64,000 nucleotides of DNA from assembly GCA_020444475.1 (NCBI GenBank), contig JAHLKV010000001.1:62001-126000 (forward strand), given 5' to 3'. Origin of the DNA: a bacterium (lineage in GTDB: Bacteria; Zixibacteria; MSB-5A5; GN15; FEB-12). A program made the translations under genes and the position numbers. Below are positions 52,068 through 61,788 of the stretch, piece after piece; the first letter of the stretch is position 1, and every line of letters begins with the position of its first letter. The notes beneath the pieces are model-generated. The model was not told where the DNA came from. It saw only the letters and a list, made by a program, of their open reading frames with translations, and searched no databases.

Positions 52068-54344
52068 CTAACTCTGCAGCGTACGCGCCGTCTCTACCAG
52101 TTCGTACGCCTCGATCAGATCACCGAGTTTGAGGTCCTGGAAGTTCTCGATTCCGATACCACACTCGTAACCTTCGCGGACCTCACGCGCATCTTCCTTG
52201 AAGCGGCGGAGCGAGCCGATACTGCCGGAGTAGACGATCTTGCCGTCGCGAACGAGCTTGATCTTGTCCTTGCGCGTGATTCGGCCCTCCTTTACGAAAC
52301 AACCGGCGATGACGCCGATCTTGGGGACCCGGAAGGTATTGCGTACTTCGGCCACACCGACAAGGTTCTCGGAAACTTCCGGCGAGAGCAGTCCCTCCAG
52401 CGCCTTGCGGACATCATTTTCGGCCTCGTAGATGACCGAGTACTGGCGGACGTCGACCTTCTCCGTGCGAGCCAATTCACGCGCTCTGGTGTCGGGCGAG
52501 ACCTGAAAGCCGATGATGACCGCGTCGGACGCGGCAGCCAGCAGCACATCGGATTCGGTCACGGCGCCAACGCCGCTGCGGATGATGTGCGTCTTAACCT
52601 CGTCGGTCGCAATCTTGCCCAGCGTATCGGACAGCACTTCGACCGAACCATCAACATCGCCCTTGATGATCAGGCGAAGCTCCTTGATCTGGCCTTCGCG
52701 AATCTGATCGAACACTTTCTCGAGCGTAACGGCGCCCTGCGGGCGGCGGTGCTCGTACTCGCGCTTGATCTGGCTGCGCTTAATCGTGATTTCACGGGCT
52801 TCCTGATCGTCGTGCACGACAAGGAAACTGTCACCGGCTTGCGGAACACCGGACAGACCGGTGATCTGGGCCGGGGTCGAAGGGCCGATAGAGTCCATTT
52901 TTTCATCTCGGTCGTTGACCAGTGTCCGGATGCGGCCGGAGTACATGCCGGCGACAATCGGATCGCCGATACTGCACGTACCGCGCTGAATGAGCACCGT
53001 CGCAACCGGACCGCGGCCACGCTCGAGACGGGAATCCACGATAACGCCCTGACCGCGAATGACGGGATCGGCTTTGAGCTCGAGCAATTCAGCCTGAAGC
53101 AGAATCATGTCGAGGAGTTTGTCGATGCCCACACCGGATTTCGCTGAGACTTCGACCATAATCGTCTTACCGCCCCACCCTTCGTCGAGCAGATTGTGGT
53201 GGGATAGCTGAGTGCGGACGGCGTCGGGGTTGGCGTTGGGCTTGTCTATCTTGTTAATGGCGACGATAATCGGCACATTGGCGGCACGGGCGTGGTCGAT
53301 GGCCTCGAGGGTCTGCGGCATCACCGATTCATCGGCGGCCACGACCAGAATGACGATATCCGTAATCTGTGTCCCACGGGCGCGCATGGCCGTAAACGCC
53401 TCGTGACCCGGAGTATCCAGAAACACGATTCGCTCACCGTTGTGATGGACTTCGTACGCGCCGATATGCTGCGTGATGGCGCCGGCTTCGCCGGCGACCA
53501 CGTTGGTATGGCGAATATAGTCGAGCAGCGACGTCTTGCCATGGTCGACATGACCCATGACAGTAACCACGGGCGCGCGAAGTTCCAGCTGATCTTCCTG
53601 CTCTTCCTCGCGAGCCTCGTCGCCGATATCGCCGATTTCCTTCGTTTCGAAACCGAATTCGCTGGCCACCATCTGGATGGTGTCGAGGTCGAGCCGCTGG
53701 TTAATGGTCGCCATGGCGCCCATGCCCATCAGCTTGCCGATCACATCGACCGGTTTCACGTCCATGAGCCGGGCGAGCTCCGCGACCGACATGTATTCGT
53801 TGATCTCGATGACGTTGCTGTCGAGGCCGTTGCCTTCTTCGGAGTCGGGACCGCCCCGGCGATACTTGCGACGCTGCTTACCGCCGCTTATGCCGGCCAT
53901 GGTGGCTTTGAAGGAACGAGCGACTTCGGCCTTGTCGACTTCACGACGGCCCTTTTTGCGACGACGCTCTTTTTTCTTTTTCTTTTTCTCGATCCGGCGC
54001 AGCACACTAGACAGCTTATCGGTGGAGTCCTTGACCTTGATACCGCCGCTGCTGGTTACGACCGGAGCATCCGGCGCCCCGGCAGCAGGCGCGCTGTCCG
54101 GCTGTGGCGTCGGGGTCGACGCGGGCGTTTTTGATTTCGCCTGGGTCTTTTGCTTCATGTCCTTTTTGGCTTCCTGCTTCTCGGCGGCGAATTTCTTCTC
54201 GACCGCCTGTACCATATCAGGTGTAGCCACGGACATGTGTGATTTGGGTTTGAACTTCAGTTCTTCCAGTATACTGAGCATGGCGTTCGAGGAAATCTTA
54301 TATTCCTTTGCCAGCTCATAAATGCGTTTCGACTTGCCTGGCAT
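52068..54344 (-). CDS. infB: Translation initiation factor IF-2
   Basis: The 758-residue protein has an IF2_N domain ([22 protein letters not shown]), then a charged low-complexity linker with [18 protein letters not shown]. The GTPase has G1 [19 protein letters not shown] and NKIDKPNA. The C2 fMet-tRNA-binding domain ends [15 protein letters not shown] and beyond. The N-terminal region is short compared with E. coli IF-2. It lies 60 bases after nusA with no ylxR-type gene in between. Confidence 0.96.
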   Translation of the reverse strand: MPGKSKRIYELAKEYKISSNAMLSILEELKFKPKSHMSVATPDMVQAVEKKFAAEKQEAKKDMKQKTQAKSKTPASTPTPQPDSAPAAGAPDAPVVTSSGGIKVKDSTDKLSSVLRRIEKKKKKKERRRKKGRREVDKAEVARSFKATMAGISGGKQRRKYRRGGPDSEEGNGLDSNVIEINEYMSVAELARLMDVKPVDVIGKLMGMGAMATINQRLDLDTIQMVASEFGFETKEIGDIGDEAREEEQEDQLELRAPVVTVMGHVDHGKTSLLDYIRHTNVVAGEAGAITQHIGAYEVHHNGERIVFLDTPGHEAFTAMRARGTQITDIVILVVAADESVMPQTLEAIDHARAANVPIIVAINKIDKPNANPDAVRTQLSHHNLLDEGWGGKTIMVEVSAKSGVGIDKLLDMILLQAELLELKADPVIRGQGVIVDSRLERGRGPVATVLIQRGTCSIGDPIVAGMYSGRIRTLVNDRDEKMDSIGPSTPAQITGLSGVPQAGDSFLVVHDDQEAREITIKRSQIKREYEHRRPQGAVTLEKVFDQIREGQIKELRLIIKGDVDGSVEVLSDTLGKIATDEVKTHIIRSGVGAVTESDVLLAAASDAVIIGFQVSPDTRARELARTEKVDVRQYSVIYEAENDVRKALEGLLSPEVSENLVGVAEVRNTFRVPKIGVIAGCFVKEGRITRKDKIKLVRDGKIVYSGSIGSLRRFKEDAREVREGYECGIGIENFQDLKLGDLIEAYELVETARTLQS

Positions 54345-54404
54345 TTATAACCTCCTCGAATAATCGCCCGTACGTTCGCTTATCCAACCGCGAGTCCTGG
54401 TCAC

Positions 54405-55889
54405 TCAGGCAGACTCCTTGTCTTCCTCGGTTTCTTCGGCGACTTGCTCGCCGGACTCTTCTTCGTCTTCTCCGTCCTCGGCGACCGAATCTTCCTCGAC
54501 CGCTTCCGGAACTTCGTCTTCTTCGGTGACGGCATCGTCATCGTTGGTGAAGACATCATCGACACCAAGCGGCGCGTCCGCGGAGTCGCCGGCGGTACCG
54601 GCCTCTTGCTCGGCCTTCTGCGCCGCATCATATTCTGCTTCCAGCTTGCGGACATATTCTTTGGCCCGCTCGATCAACGTCTCGGCGGTCTTCTGGCCAA
54701 GACCTTCGATCTTGGTCAGAGTCTCCGCAGACGCTTCCGCCAGGCGCTGGACCGAACTGATATCAGCCTCGACCAGGCGGTTGCGAATCTTCTCGCCGAC
54801 ACCTTCCAGCTGTCCGACCGGGACGAGCATCTCCGCCTCACGGCGACGCGACTCGTTGTACTCGGTCTCGGACATGATGTTGACCTTCCAGCCGGTCAAT
54901 TTCGATGCCAGTCGGGCGTTCTGGCCGTTGCGACCGATCGCCAGCGACAGCTTCTCGTCCTCGACCGCGACTGTCATCTTCTGCTCGAGGATGAACATGT
55001 CGATATTGGTCACCTTGGCCGGCGCCAGGGCGCGCGTCACGAACAACTCGGGGTTTGAAGCCCACGGGACGATGTCGATACGTTCGTTGTTCAACTCGCG
55101 GACGATACTCTGGACGCGCACGCCTTTGATGCCGACACAGGCGCCGACCGGATCGATACGCTCATCCGAGGAATAGACCGCTACTTTGGCGCGTTCCCCG
55201 GGTTCGCGGGCGATCGCTTTGATCTCGATCACGCGCTCGTAGATCTCCGGGACTTCGAGTGCAAACAGCGCCCGCAGGAATTCGTCGTTCACGCGAGAGA
55301 GCAGGATCACCGGTCCACGTGGTGACTGCTGAACATCAAGTATGTACGCCCGGACGCGGTCGCCCTGACGGAACTTCTCGCGCGGGATCTGTTCGCGGAC
55401 CGGGAGGATTCCCTCGCCGCGACCCAGGTTTACGATGACGTTTCCCTTGTCGATCTGCTGTACGATACCCGAAACGAGCGTGCCCACCTTCGAGATAAAC
55501 TCGCCGTAAATGCGTTCGTGTTCGACGTCGCGAATCTTCTGGATAAGGATCTGCTTGGCCGACGCGATCGCATTGCGCCCGAACTCATGCTCGTAATCGA
55601 GATAGATATCGATCTCATCGCCGATCTCGGCGCTGGAGTCGATTTCCCGAGCATCCTCGACCTTGATCTCGACGGTCGGATCGGCCACCGTCTCCACCAC
55701 CTTCTTGGTGGCGATCATGAACAACTCGTTCGTTTTCTTCTCGTACGTGAACGAGATGTTGTCGGTGTACTCGTATTTCTTCTTGGCGGCCGCCAACAGG
55801 CTGGCCTCGAGTGTCTCGACAACCGCATCAAAGTCGATGTTTTTCTCGCGGGCAATTAGCGTCATCGCATCTAAAATGTCGAATGCCAT
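54405..55889 (-). CDS. nusA: Transcription termination/antitermination factor NusA
   Basis: The 494-residue protein has the NusA N-terminal domain, S1 (GTLVSGIVQQIDKGNVIVNLG), KH1 and KH2 (DPVGACVGIKGVRVQSIV, LAIGRNGQNARLASKLTG). A helix-hairpin-helix repeat follows (LEGVGEKIRNRLVEA, IEGLGQKTAETLIERA). It ends in a ~60-residue highly acidic tail rich in Glu and Asp. NusA binds RNA polymerase and nascent RNA. The acidic tail is longer than in most NusA proteins. It is 15 bases downstream of rimP. Confidence 0.96.
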   Translation of the reverse strand: MAFDILDAMTLIAREKNIDFDAVVETLEASLLAAAKKKYEYTDNISFTYEKKTNELFMIATKKVVETVADPTVEIKVEDAREIDSSAEIGDEIDIYLDYEHEFGRNAIASAKQILIQKIRDVEHERIYGEFISKVGTLVSGIVQQIDKGNVIVNLGRGEGILPVREQIPREKFRQGDRVRAYILDVQQSPRGPVILLSRVNDEFLRALFALEVPEIYERVIEIKAIAREPGERAKVAVYSSDERIDPVGACVGIKGVRVQSIVRELNNERIDIVPWASNPELFVTRALAPAKVTNIDMFILEQKMTVAVEDEKLSLAIGRNGQNARLASKLTGWKVNIMSETEYNESRRREAEMLVPVGQLEGVGEKIRNRLVEADISSVQRLAEASAETLTKIEGLGQKTAETLIERAKEYVRKLEAEYDAAQKAEQEAGTAGDSADAPLGVDDVFTNDDDAVTEEDEVPEAVEEDSVAEDGEDEEESGEQVAEETEEDKESA

Positions 55890-55904
55890 CCAAGCACTCC
55901 CTCA

Positions 55905-56357
55905 TCAAAAAACAATGGTCGCCTTCTTGATCTCCGTAACCGGGACCGAGGTCGTTTCGGAATCGTCCGCAAACGTTACCTCGCCGTTCTCCACGGAGAC
56001 AATCTCGGCTGTTATCTTCTTACGTTTCGGGTCGATAAACAGCACTCTCACCGTCTCACCGACCCGGTACCGAAAGTCCTGTTCGGTAGTCAGGGGCCGG
56101 TCGAGTCCGGGCGACGACACCTCGAGGGTGTAGCCGTGCTCAAACCAGTCAGTGCCGTCGATCAACTCGCCGGCCGCGCGCGATATGCGAGCGCACCGAT
56201 CCAGATCAACGCCCTCTTTGCCGTATACAAACAGCTTGAGCGTAACACTGCTCTTGTAGCGCGACAGCACCACATCGGCCAGCTCGCACTGCTCCGCGGC
56301 AAGCGGCTCCCGGACCATCTCCGAGATCCGATCTTTCAATTCCTGATCGCGTTTCAT
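55905..56357 (-). CDS. rimP: Ribosome maturation factor RimP
   Basis: The 150-residue protein has the RimP N-domain (YKSSVTLKLFVYGKEGVDLDRC) and the family signature YTLEVSSPGLDRPLT. A C-terminal SH3-like domain (VGETVRVLFIDPKRKKI) follows. It acts in 30S assembly. It is the head of the nusA-infB cluster, 86 bases after proS. Confidence 0.95.
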   Translation of the reverse strand: MKRDQELKDRISEMVREPLAAEQCELADVVLSRYKSSVTLKLFVYGKEGVDLDRCARISRAAGELIDGTDWFEHGYTLEVSSPGLDRPLTTEQDFRYRVGETVRVLFIDPKRKKITAEIVSVENGEVTFADDSETTSVPVTEIKKATIVF

Positions 56358-56443
56358 CGACCGTCAACGTATCACGCCGGGGTAAACCCGGCGTAACTGG
56401 TAAGTATAAACCTTATCTTGTTAGCGCGCAACCTATTTGTGGC

Positions 56444-58162
56444 TCACTTGAGCCGCTCGGCCAGTTTCCGGACCGCCGGGACCACCTCGTCGAGCGGCAC
56501 CAGCGCAATCTCGCTTTCGGCGCGCGCTTTCATTTCCACTTTGTTTTCTTTCAGCGACTTATCGCCGATCGTAAGGCGAATCGGTATCCCGACCAGATCG
56601 GCGTCATTAAACTTCACGCCGGGTCGCTCGTCCCGATCATCCCATAACACGTCAATCCCGGCATCGTTCAGGGCATCATACACTTTTTGGGCCGCCGCAA
56701 CGTGGTTTTCGTTCTCCATGCTGATCGGGATCAACTCCACCAGGTACGGCGCGATGCTTTTCGGCCAGATAATCCCCTTCTCGTCGTGATAGCGCTCCAG
56801 CGCCGCCTGCGGGGTCCGGGTGATGCCGATACCGTACGAGCCCATGATGCACGGATGCTCCTTGCCGTCGGCGTCGAGAAAGGTCGCTCCCAGCGTGGTC
56901 GAGTACTTGGTACCGAGCATGAAGGTGTTGCCGACTTCGATGCCGCTCTTGGCGATCAGTTTGGAGTCGTGATGCGGCGCCAGGTCGCCGGCGCAGGCTT
57001 CGGTTATATCGACAACCCGGGTGGCCTTGAAATCGCGGCCGAGATTGACATTGAGAATGTGCTTCTCTTTCTGATTGGCGCCGGTAATGAAGTTGGTCAG
57101 TTTTTCGACCAGCGGATCGACGATAATCGGGATGTTCTTCAAACCGATCGGTCCGGCGAACCCCACCGGGGCAGAAGTGATGTCGAGGACCTGGGCTTCA
57201 TTGGCCATCTCAAGTTCATTGCACTTGAGGGCGTTTTTGAGTTTCACGTCACTGAGTTCGCGATCGCCGCGCACCAGGGCGGCCACCGGTTTACCGTCGG
57301 CCATATACAGGAGTGTCTTCACCAACCGCGTGGGCTGGACCCGAAGAAACGCGCTGACCTCTTCGATGGTCGCGGCGCCGGGAGTATCAACTACTTCCGT
57401 GTCTCTCAGGTCCGGTTCAACTTCAATAAAGGCCGTGTCGCGGAACTCCGCCTTCTCGACATTGGCGGCGTACTTGCCATCCTCGCTGACTATAATGGTC
57501 TCTTCGCCGGCGTCGGTATCGACCAGCAGCATAAACTCATGGGCCGCCTTACCGCCCATCACGCCGGTGTCCGATTCGACTTTGATGACATCGAGTCCGG
57601 CGCGGTTGAAGACCGCAAAGTAGGCATCAACCATCTTCTGGTAGGTAACCGCAAACGACTCTTCGTCGGCGTCGAACGTATACGCATCTTTCATGATGAA
57701 CTCACGGCCGCGCATGAGACCGAACCGCGGCCGGATTTCATCGCGGAACTTCACCTGAATCTGATACAGGTTCAGGGGCAGCTGGCGGTAGGAACGGACT
57801 TCTCCCGCGATCAGATCGGTGACCGTTTCTTCGTGTGTACCGCATAGAACCATGTCCTGCTCATGACGGTCCTTGAGGCGCATCTGCTCTTTGCCGACCG
57901 TGTCATAGCGGCCCGACTTCTGCCAGAGCGTCGCCGGGCAGAGCACCGACATGGTGATCTCCAAACCGCCGGCGCGGTTCATCTCTTCGCGGACGATCCG
58001 GGAGAACTTCTCGATCACCCGCTGCATGAGCGGCAGGTAGAGATAGATCCCCGCCCCGAGCTTTCTGATATAGCCCCCGCGAAGGAGAAGCTGATGGGAG
58101 ACCAACTCCGCATCGGACTGATCTTCGCGCAGGGTCGGAATATATGTCTGGCTCCAGCGCAT
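56444..58162 (-). CDS. proS: Prolyl-tRNA synthetase
   Basis: The 572-residue class II synthetase contains GGYIRKLGAGIYLYLPLMQRV, then FRDEIRPRFGLMRGREFIMKDAYTF (motif 2) and GSYGIGITRTPQAALE (motif 3). A YbaK-type editing insertion lies between motifs 2 and 3 (LRVQPTRLVKTLLYMADGKPVAALV), the usual bacterial long form. ATG 58162 (MRWSQTY) has AAGGA eight bases upstream and was preferred to the open frame reaching 58219. It precedes rimP in the same direction. Confidence 0.95.
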   Translation of the reverse strand: MRWSQTYIPTLREDQSDAELVSHQLLLRGGYIRKLGAGIYLYLPLMQRVIEKFSRIVREEMNRAGGLEITMSVLCPATLWQKSGRYDTVGKEQMRLKDRHEQDMVLCGTHEETVTDLIAGEVRSYRQLPLNLYQIQVKFRDEIRPRFGLMRGREFIMKDAYTFDADEESFAVTYQKMVDAYFAVFNRAGLDVIKVESDTGVMGGKAAHEFMLLVDTDAGEETIIVSEDGKYAANVEKAEFRDTAFIEVEPDLRDTEVVDTPGAATIEEVSAFLRVQPTRLVKTLLYMADGKPVAALVRGDRELSDVKLKNALKCNELEMANEAQVLDITSAPVGFAGPIGLKNIPIIVDPLVEKLTNFITGANQKEKHILNVNLGRDFKATRVVDITEACAGDLAPHHDSKLIAKSGIEVGNTFMLGTKYSTTLGATFLDADGKEHPCIMGSYGIGITRTPQAALERYHDEKGIIWPKSIAPYLVELIPISMENENHVAAAQKVYDALNDAGIDVLWDDRDERPGVKFNDADLVGIPIRLTIGDKSLKENKVEMKARAESEIALVPLDEVVPAVRKLAERLK

Positions 58163-58394
58163 GCTGTTATTCCTTATCTGACAATACATTACGCGCCGCC
58201 GACAAGCGGTTGGCGCCAATCGCTCGAAAGTAAAGAATCACTAAGATAGGCAATCATTATGTCAAAGCAACGGAAAAGTTTACGGCGGTTGGAGGGGCCG
58301 GCGGGCGTGGCCTGCTTCATTTTCTAGTTGCATGTGACGGGCGGTACGTATATCCTGAAACGCCTGAGCGAGACAGCTCAGGGTCTTTCAGACT

Positions 58395-58466
58395 GCCCCC
58401 GTGGTGTAACGGATAACGCGTCGGCCTCCGGAGCCGGAAATTCAGGTTCGATTCCTGACGGGGGTA
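58395..58466 (+). tRNA. tRNA-Arg (anticodon CCG)
   Basis: The 72-base gene has acceptor stem GCCCCCG/CGGGGGT with a terminal G-U pair and discriminator A. The anticodon stem has loop CTCCGGA, giving anticodon CCG. The T arm is TCAGG TTCGATT CCTGA. No CCA is encoded. A 13-bp imperfect hairpin ends three bases upstream. Confidence 0.95.
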
Positions 58467-58510
58467 TTTTCTTGCGCCTTCTCCCCCTCTGCAGAACACG
58501 CAAAAACTAA

Positions 58511-58538
58511 GGGCCGGCAACATCGCTGTCACCGGCCC
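58511..58538 (-). terminator. Hairpin terminator after the four-repeat exported protein
   Basis: GGGCCGG (58511-58517) pairs with CCGGCCC (58532-58538), and the inner ACA/TGT bases extend the stem. On the minus strand it is followed by TTAGTTTTTG. It lies 40 bases past the stop at 58579. Confidence 0.75.
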
Positions 58539-58578
58539 CGGTCAATGAAGGGATACTAAGATACAGTGAGGCGCTTTG

Positions 58579-60315
58579 CTATCGCTTGTCCGACAGCGTG
58601 ATGGTCACACCCCAGTTCATGGGGTCACGCGGCGGAGAGGAATTCCAATTGTTGAACGAATGTGAATCGTCGGTCTCGTACACAACTTCATAGGTGCCCT
58701 TCGGCAACATAATGGTGTCGTCGACCCGACGGTTCTTGCTGGCGCCGCCGGCGTGGTCCGTCTTACGCCAGGTCATTTCCCAGACATCCCGACCGGTTTC
58801 GGTGTCGATGATATACGCGTAGTCGTACATGCGTCCACCGGTCCCTTCGCCGAGCGCATAGATATGCACCCAGGAATCTTTATCGAGGCTGAAGCGCTCC
58901 CGACGACGTTCACTGTCGCGGACCCGGGTCACCCGGGCGAGCACATTACTTTCCTTGTCGAGTTCATCGGAGGATATCAGCTTGATCGCCGAGGCGGCGT
59001 CTTTTGAGGCGGGATAGATGGCCATACCGTAGCTGTCGGCGTCGTACGGAGCGGAGGTGTTCCAATCACGATAGGCATGGGAGTCATCGGTAGAATAGTA
59101 GGCATAGTAGACGCCCGGTTCGAGGGTGATGGTACCATCAAACATGCGGTTCTTCTCACCGCCGCCGGCGTGGGTCGTATTGCGATAATCCATCTCCCAG
59201 ATGGTGCGACCGCTGTTGGCGTCCTGAATGGCGCCGAAATCGGCGAAATCACCCTTCCCCCCCGCGTATTCGCCTAACGCATAAACCCTGACTTTGGTCT
59301 CTTTGGTAACTTTGAATGCTTGCTCGAAGAAGTCGTTGTCACGGGCGCGGGTGAAGTCAATAATCGGCTGCCCGGTCTCCTCGAGATCGATCAGGTGGAA
59401 TGCGCCCTTGTCGAAGTCGCGTCCCGGCGAGATCGTCACACCCCAGTTCATCGGATCATACGGCGGGGCGGTGTTGAAGTCTTCGTAGGAGTGGGAATCA
59501 TCGGTGACGACGTACAGCGTGTACTCGCCTTTGGGGAGGCTGACGTTATCATCGTAGTACTGGTTCTTGCGGCCACCTCCGGCGTAGTCGGCATCCCAGC
59601 GCGAAATCTCCCACACGCGCTCGCGGGTGGCATTGTCGACAATCCAGGACTGGTCAACCGGCTCGCGATAGCCGCTGGGGTATTCTATCACGGCATATAT
59701 GCGCAGATCCATTTCCTTATCGAGGCGGAAGGCGGTGCGGATGTATTCTGAATCGCGGAGTTTATTGTGGCGAATCAGCGCATTCGGGAAACCACCGTCG
59801 GGCGTAAAGGACTTGATCTGGTTCGCAGAAAGACCCTCCGAAGAGATCGTCACATGACAATCCCGGAGTTCGTCGAGGTCCTCATCGTCCCAATCGTCGG
59901 AGAAGACTTCTCCAAGAAAGTTTTTGAAATTGAAGGAGTTGTTGTCCCAGGACCAGAAGCGTCCGGCATACATGTAGAGTTCATACTTGCCGGCGGAAAG
60001 CATTTCGGAGTCTTTGGCGCTCCTCAGCACACGGCTCCCGCGGATCCGATCGGTACCCGCTGCCTGCATGATCCAGACCGGTCGACGGGTATCGGAATCG
60101 AGTATCCAGGCGTAGACCGTCATCTGGTCGGCATCGCGGGGACGCATACCGACGGCATCGATTGAGACCTCCGCGTCCCTGGTCAGCTCAAACCCGATCG
60201 CCTGCAAGTCTCCCGGTCGGAACTCATCGAGTTTGGCTATCTCAACTGCCCCGGCGCTCCCGATGGCGAAAACAGTAAGCACAGCAGACAGCCCGAGTTT
60301 GTGTAGTATTCGCAC
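58579..60315 (-). CDS. Exported protein of four ~120-residue beta-rich repeats, unknown function
   Basis: The 578-residue protein starts at GTG 60315 with AAGGAG seven bases upstream, giving a signal peptide (VRILHKLGLSAVLTVFAIGSAGA). The body consists of four repeats. Repeats 2-4 contain HAGG..KN (or AGGGRKN), then LPKGEY, then Y-x-T-D-D-S-H-S and WN..PPYDPMNWGVTI. The first repeat is degenerate (DCHVTISSEG in place of the last motif). Trp, Tyr and Asp are frequent, suggesting carbohydrate- or ion-binding beta sandwiches. It lacks the dockerin-like tag of the other exported proteins. No known family is named. Confidence 0.78.
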   Translation of the reverse strand: MRILHKLGLSAVLTVFAIGSAGAVEIAKLDEFRPGDLQAIGFELTRDAEVSIDAVGMRPRDADQMTVYAWILDSDTRRPVWIMQAAGTDRIRGSRVLRSAKDSEMLSAGKYELYMYAGRFWSWDNNSFNFKNFLGEVFSDDWDDEDLDELRDCHVTISSEGLSANQIKSFTPDGGFPNALIRHNKLRDSEYIRTAFRLDKEMDLRIYAVIEYPSGYREPVDQSWIVDNATRERVWEISRWDADYAGGGRKNQYYDDNVSLPKGEYTLYVVTDDSHSYEDFNTAPPYDPMNWGVTISPGRDFDKGAFHLIDLEETGQPIIDFTRARDNDFFEQAFKVTKETKVRVYALGEYAGGKGDFADFGAIQDANSGRTIWEMDYRNTTHAGGGEKNRMFDGTITLEPGVYYAYYSTDDSHAYRDWNTSAPYDADSYGMAIYPASKDAASAIKLISSDELDKESNVLARVTRVRDSERRRERFSLDKDSWVHIYALGEGTGGRMYDYAYIIDTETGRDVWEMTWRKTDHAGGASKNRRVDDTIMLPKGTYEVVYETDDSHSFNNWNSSPPRDPMNWGVTITLSDKR

Positions 60316-60530
60316 TCCCGATCTCCTTCTATCCGTAACACGTTGTAAACAAAGCAAGGCACAGTAGTAACTACGAAACGGGTCCCCATAAGTTTCGCGG
60401 GGAAGGCACCTTACGAGGTCCGAATGCTCCGGCATCGAACGAAAACAGGTCACCGCGCCACGGATGCCACCTGCTGTTGGACATAGAGTTACAGGCGCCG
60501 GCGTAAGTACTGGTTCAGGGTGCAGCGAGG

Positions 60531-61769
60531 TTACTGGAAAAAGGAGCGCAGGACCGTCGTTACGGCGAAGACCTTGCGCGGATCGCCGGTATCGGAGACG
60601 AAGTCCTTAAACCGGCTTTGGAGGAGCGGGCTGGACTGGATGCGCCAGGAGACGAAGTCGTTCAGCCAGGGTCGGGAGAGCCATTTCTCGGCAAAGAAGT
60701 ACCCCCGGTACTTGGGGCGAAGCTCGGCCTTTAGTCGTTCGGGATACCGATCGAGAAGTGAAAAGTCACCTGACTTCAGCGCCTCAATCGCGGCCTGTGC
60801 GGCCAGCTCGCCGGTCTCCATAGCCTTGCCTATCCCCTCCCCCGTAAACGGAAAGGTGGCGCCCACCGTCTCCCCGGTGGCCAGCAGGTGACGTGATTGG
60901 TGTACCGGGTGCGATCCTGACAGGCCGCACCGAAGCGCGGCGCCGCCCAATCTCGACGATGACTCGCTCTTCTCCACGAGCAAGCGGCCTTCGGGGAACT
61001 CCTCCAGAAAGGTGGCCAGGACCCGCTTCAGTCCGCCGTACGATTCCCCATCGCGATAGTAGCAGCCGCAACCCACGTTATACTGATCGTCGCCCATAGG
61101 AATGATCCAGGCATAGCCGGGGATGAGCGACCGGTCATAGGAGAGGATCATATTCTCTATGCGGTGCGAGGACTTGATGTACTTTCTCACCGCGACCGCG
61201 CTTGGCTCCTCGCGGACGACCAGGCCGGTTTTGCCGGCCAGGCGCACTTGTGCCCCTGTCGCCACGATCGCCAGCCGGCATCCAATCACTCTGTCGGAGC
61301 CGGTTATCGAGAGGGCAACTACTCCATCGGACGATACCGCGACATCACAGATATCCGCCTCAGCGAAATGCGCTCCGCGGCGGGCCGCGCCAAACGCCAG
61401 GACCGCGTCAAAGGTCCGGCGTCTGATCGTCCAGTAGATTCCGGGAACATCAAAATGGTATCTTCGCGGGCTGTAGATAGTCGCACGCGGAAGCTGATGG
61501 GCTCGGCGAGTGACTTCGTCGTACAATCCCGCCCGTCGCAGGGACTCCATCGTGTCGAACAGCAGGCAATCCCCGCAGACTTTTTCCCGGGGAAACCGGT
61601 CACGGTCGACCATAAGCACATCAAGACCGGCATCGGCGAGATGGAGCGACGTGATAGCCCCGGCAGGGCCGGCGCCGATCACCACCACATCGAACACCCG
61701 GTCGTCAATTTCGCCCACCCGCCGCTGCAGTTCTGACGTCGCCGTGTTCCTGTTGCTTCGTGAAGTCAT
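60531..61769 (-). CDS. FAD-dependent oxidoreductase of the geranylgeranyl reductase type
   Basis: The 412-residue flavoprotein has the dinucleotide-binding motif DVVVIGAGPAGAITSLHLADAG and FPREKVCGDCLL, typical of the geranylgeranyl reductase/halogenase-like group. The second FAD motif is in ATGETVGATFPFTGEGIGKAMETG. It probably reduces or oxidises an isoprenoid or other lipid. It is 19 bases downstream of the acetyltransferase gene, likely one transcript. Confidence 0.86.
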   Translation of the reverse strand: MTSRSNRNTATSELQRRVGEIDDRVFDVVVIGAGPAGAITSLHLADAGLDVLMVDRDRFPREKVCGDCLLFDTMESLRRAGLYDEVTRRAHQLPRATIYSPRRYHFDVPGIYWTIRRRTFDAVLAFGAARRGAHFAEADICDVAVSSDGVVALSITGSDRVIGCRLAIVATGAQVRLAGKTGLVVREEPSAVAVRKYIKSSHRIENMILSYDRSLIPGYAWIIPMGDDQYNVGCGCYYRDGESYGGLKRVLATFLEEFPEGRLLVEKSESSSRLGGAALRCGLSGSHPVHQSRHLLATGETVGATFPFTGEGIGKAMETGELAAQAAIEALKSGDFSLLDRYPERLKAELRPKYRGYFFAEKWLSRPWLNDFVSWRIQSSPLLQSRFKDFVSDTGDPRKVFAVTTVLRSFFQ

Positions 61770-61788
61770 ATGATGTGCTCGGACGCTC

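Noticed and set aside
58317..58532. 71-residue reading frame on the minus strand over tRNA-Arg
   Set aside because: It is the antisense of the tRNA-Arg gene. The YPRQESNLNFRLRRPTRYP-type peptide is a well-known false gene over such tRNAs.
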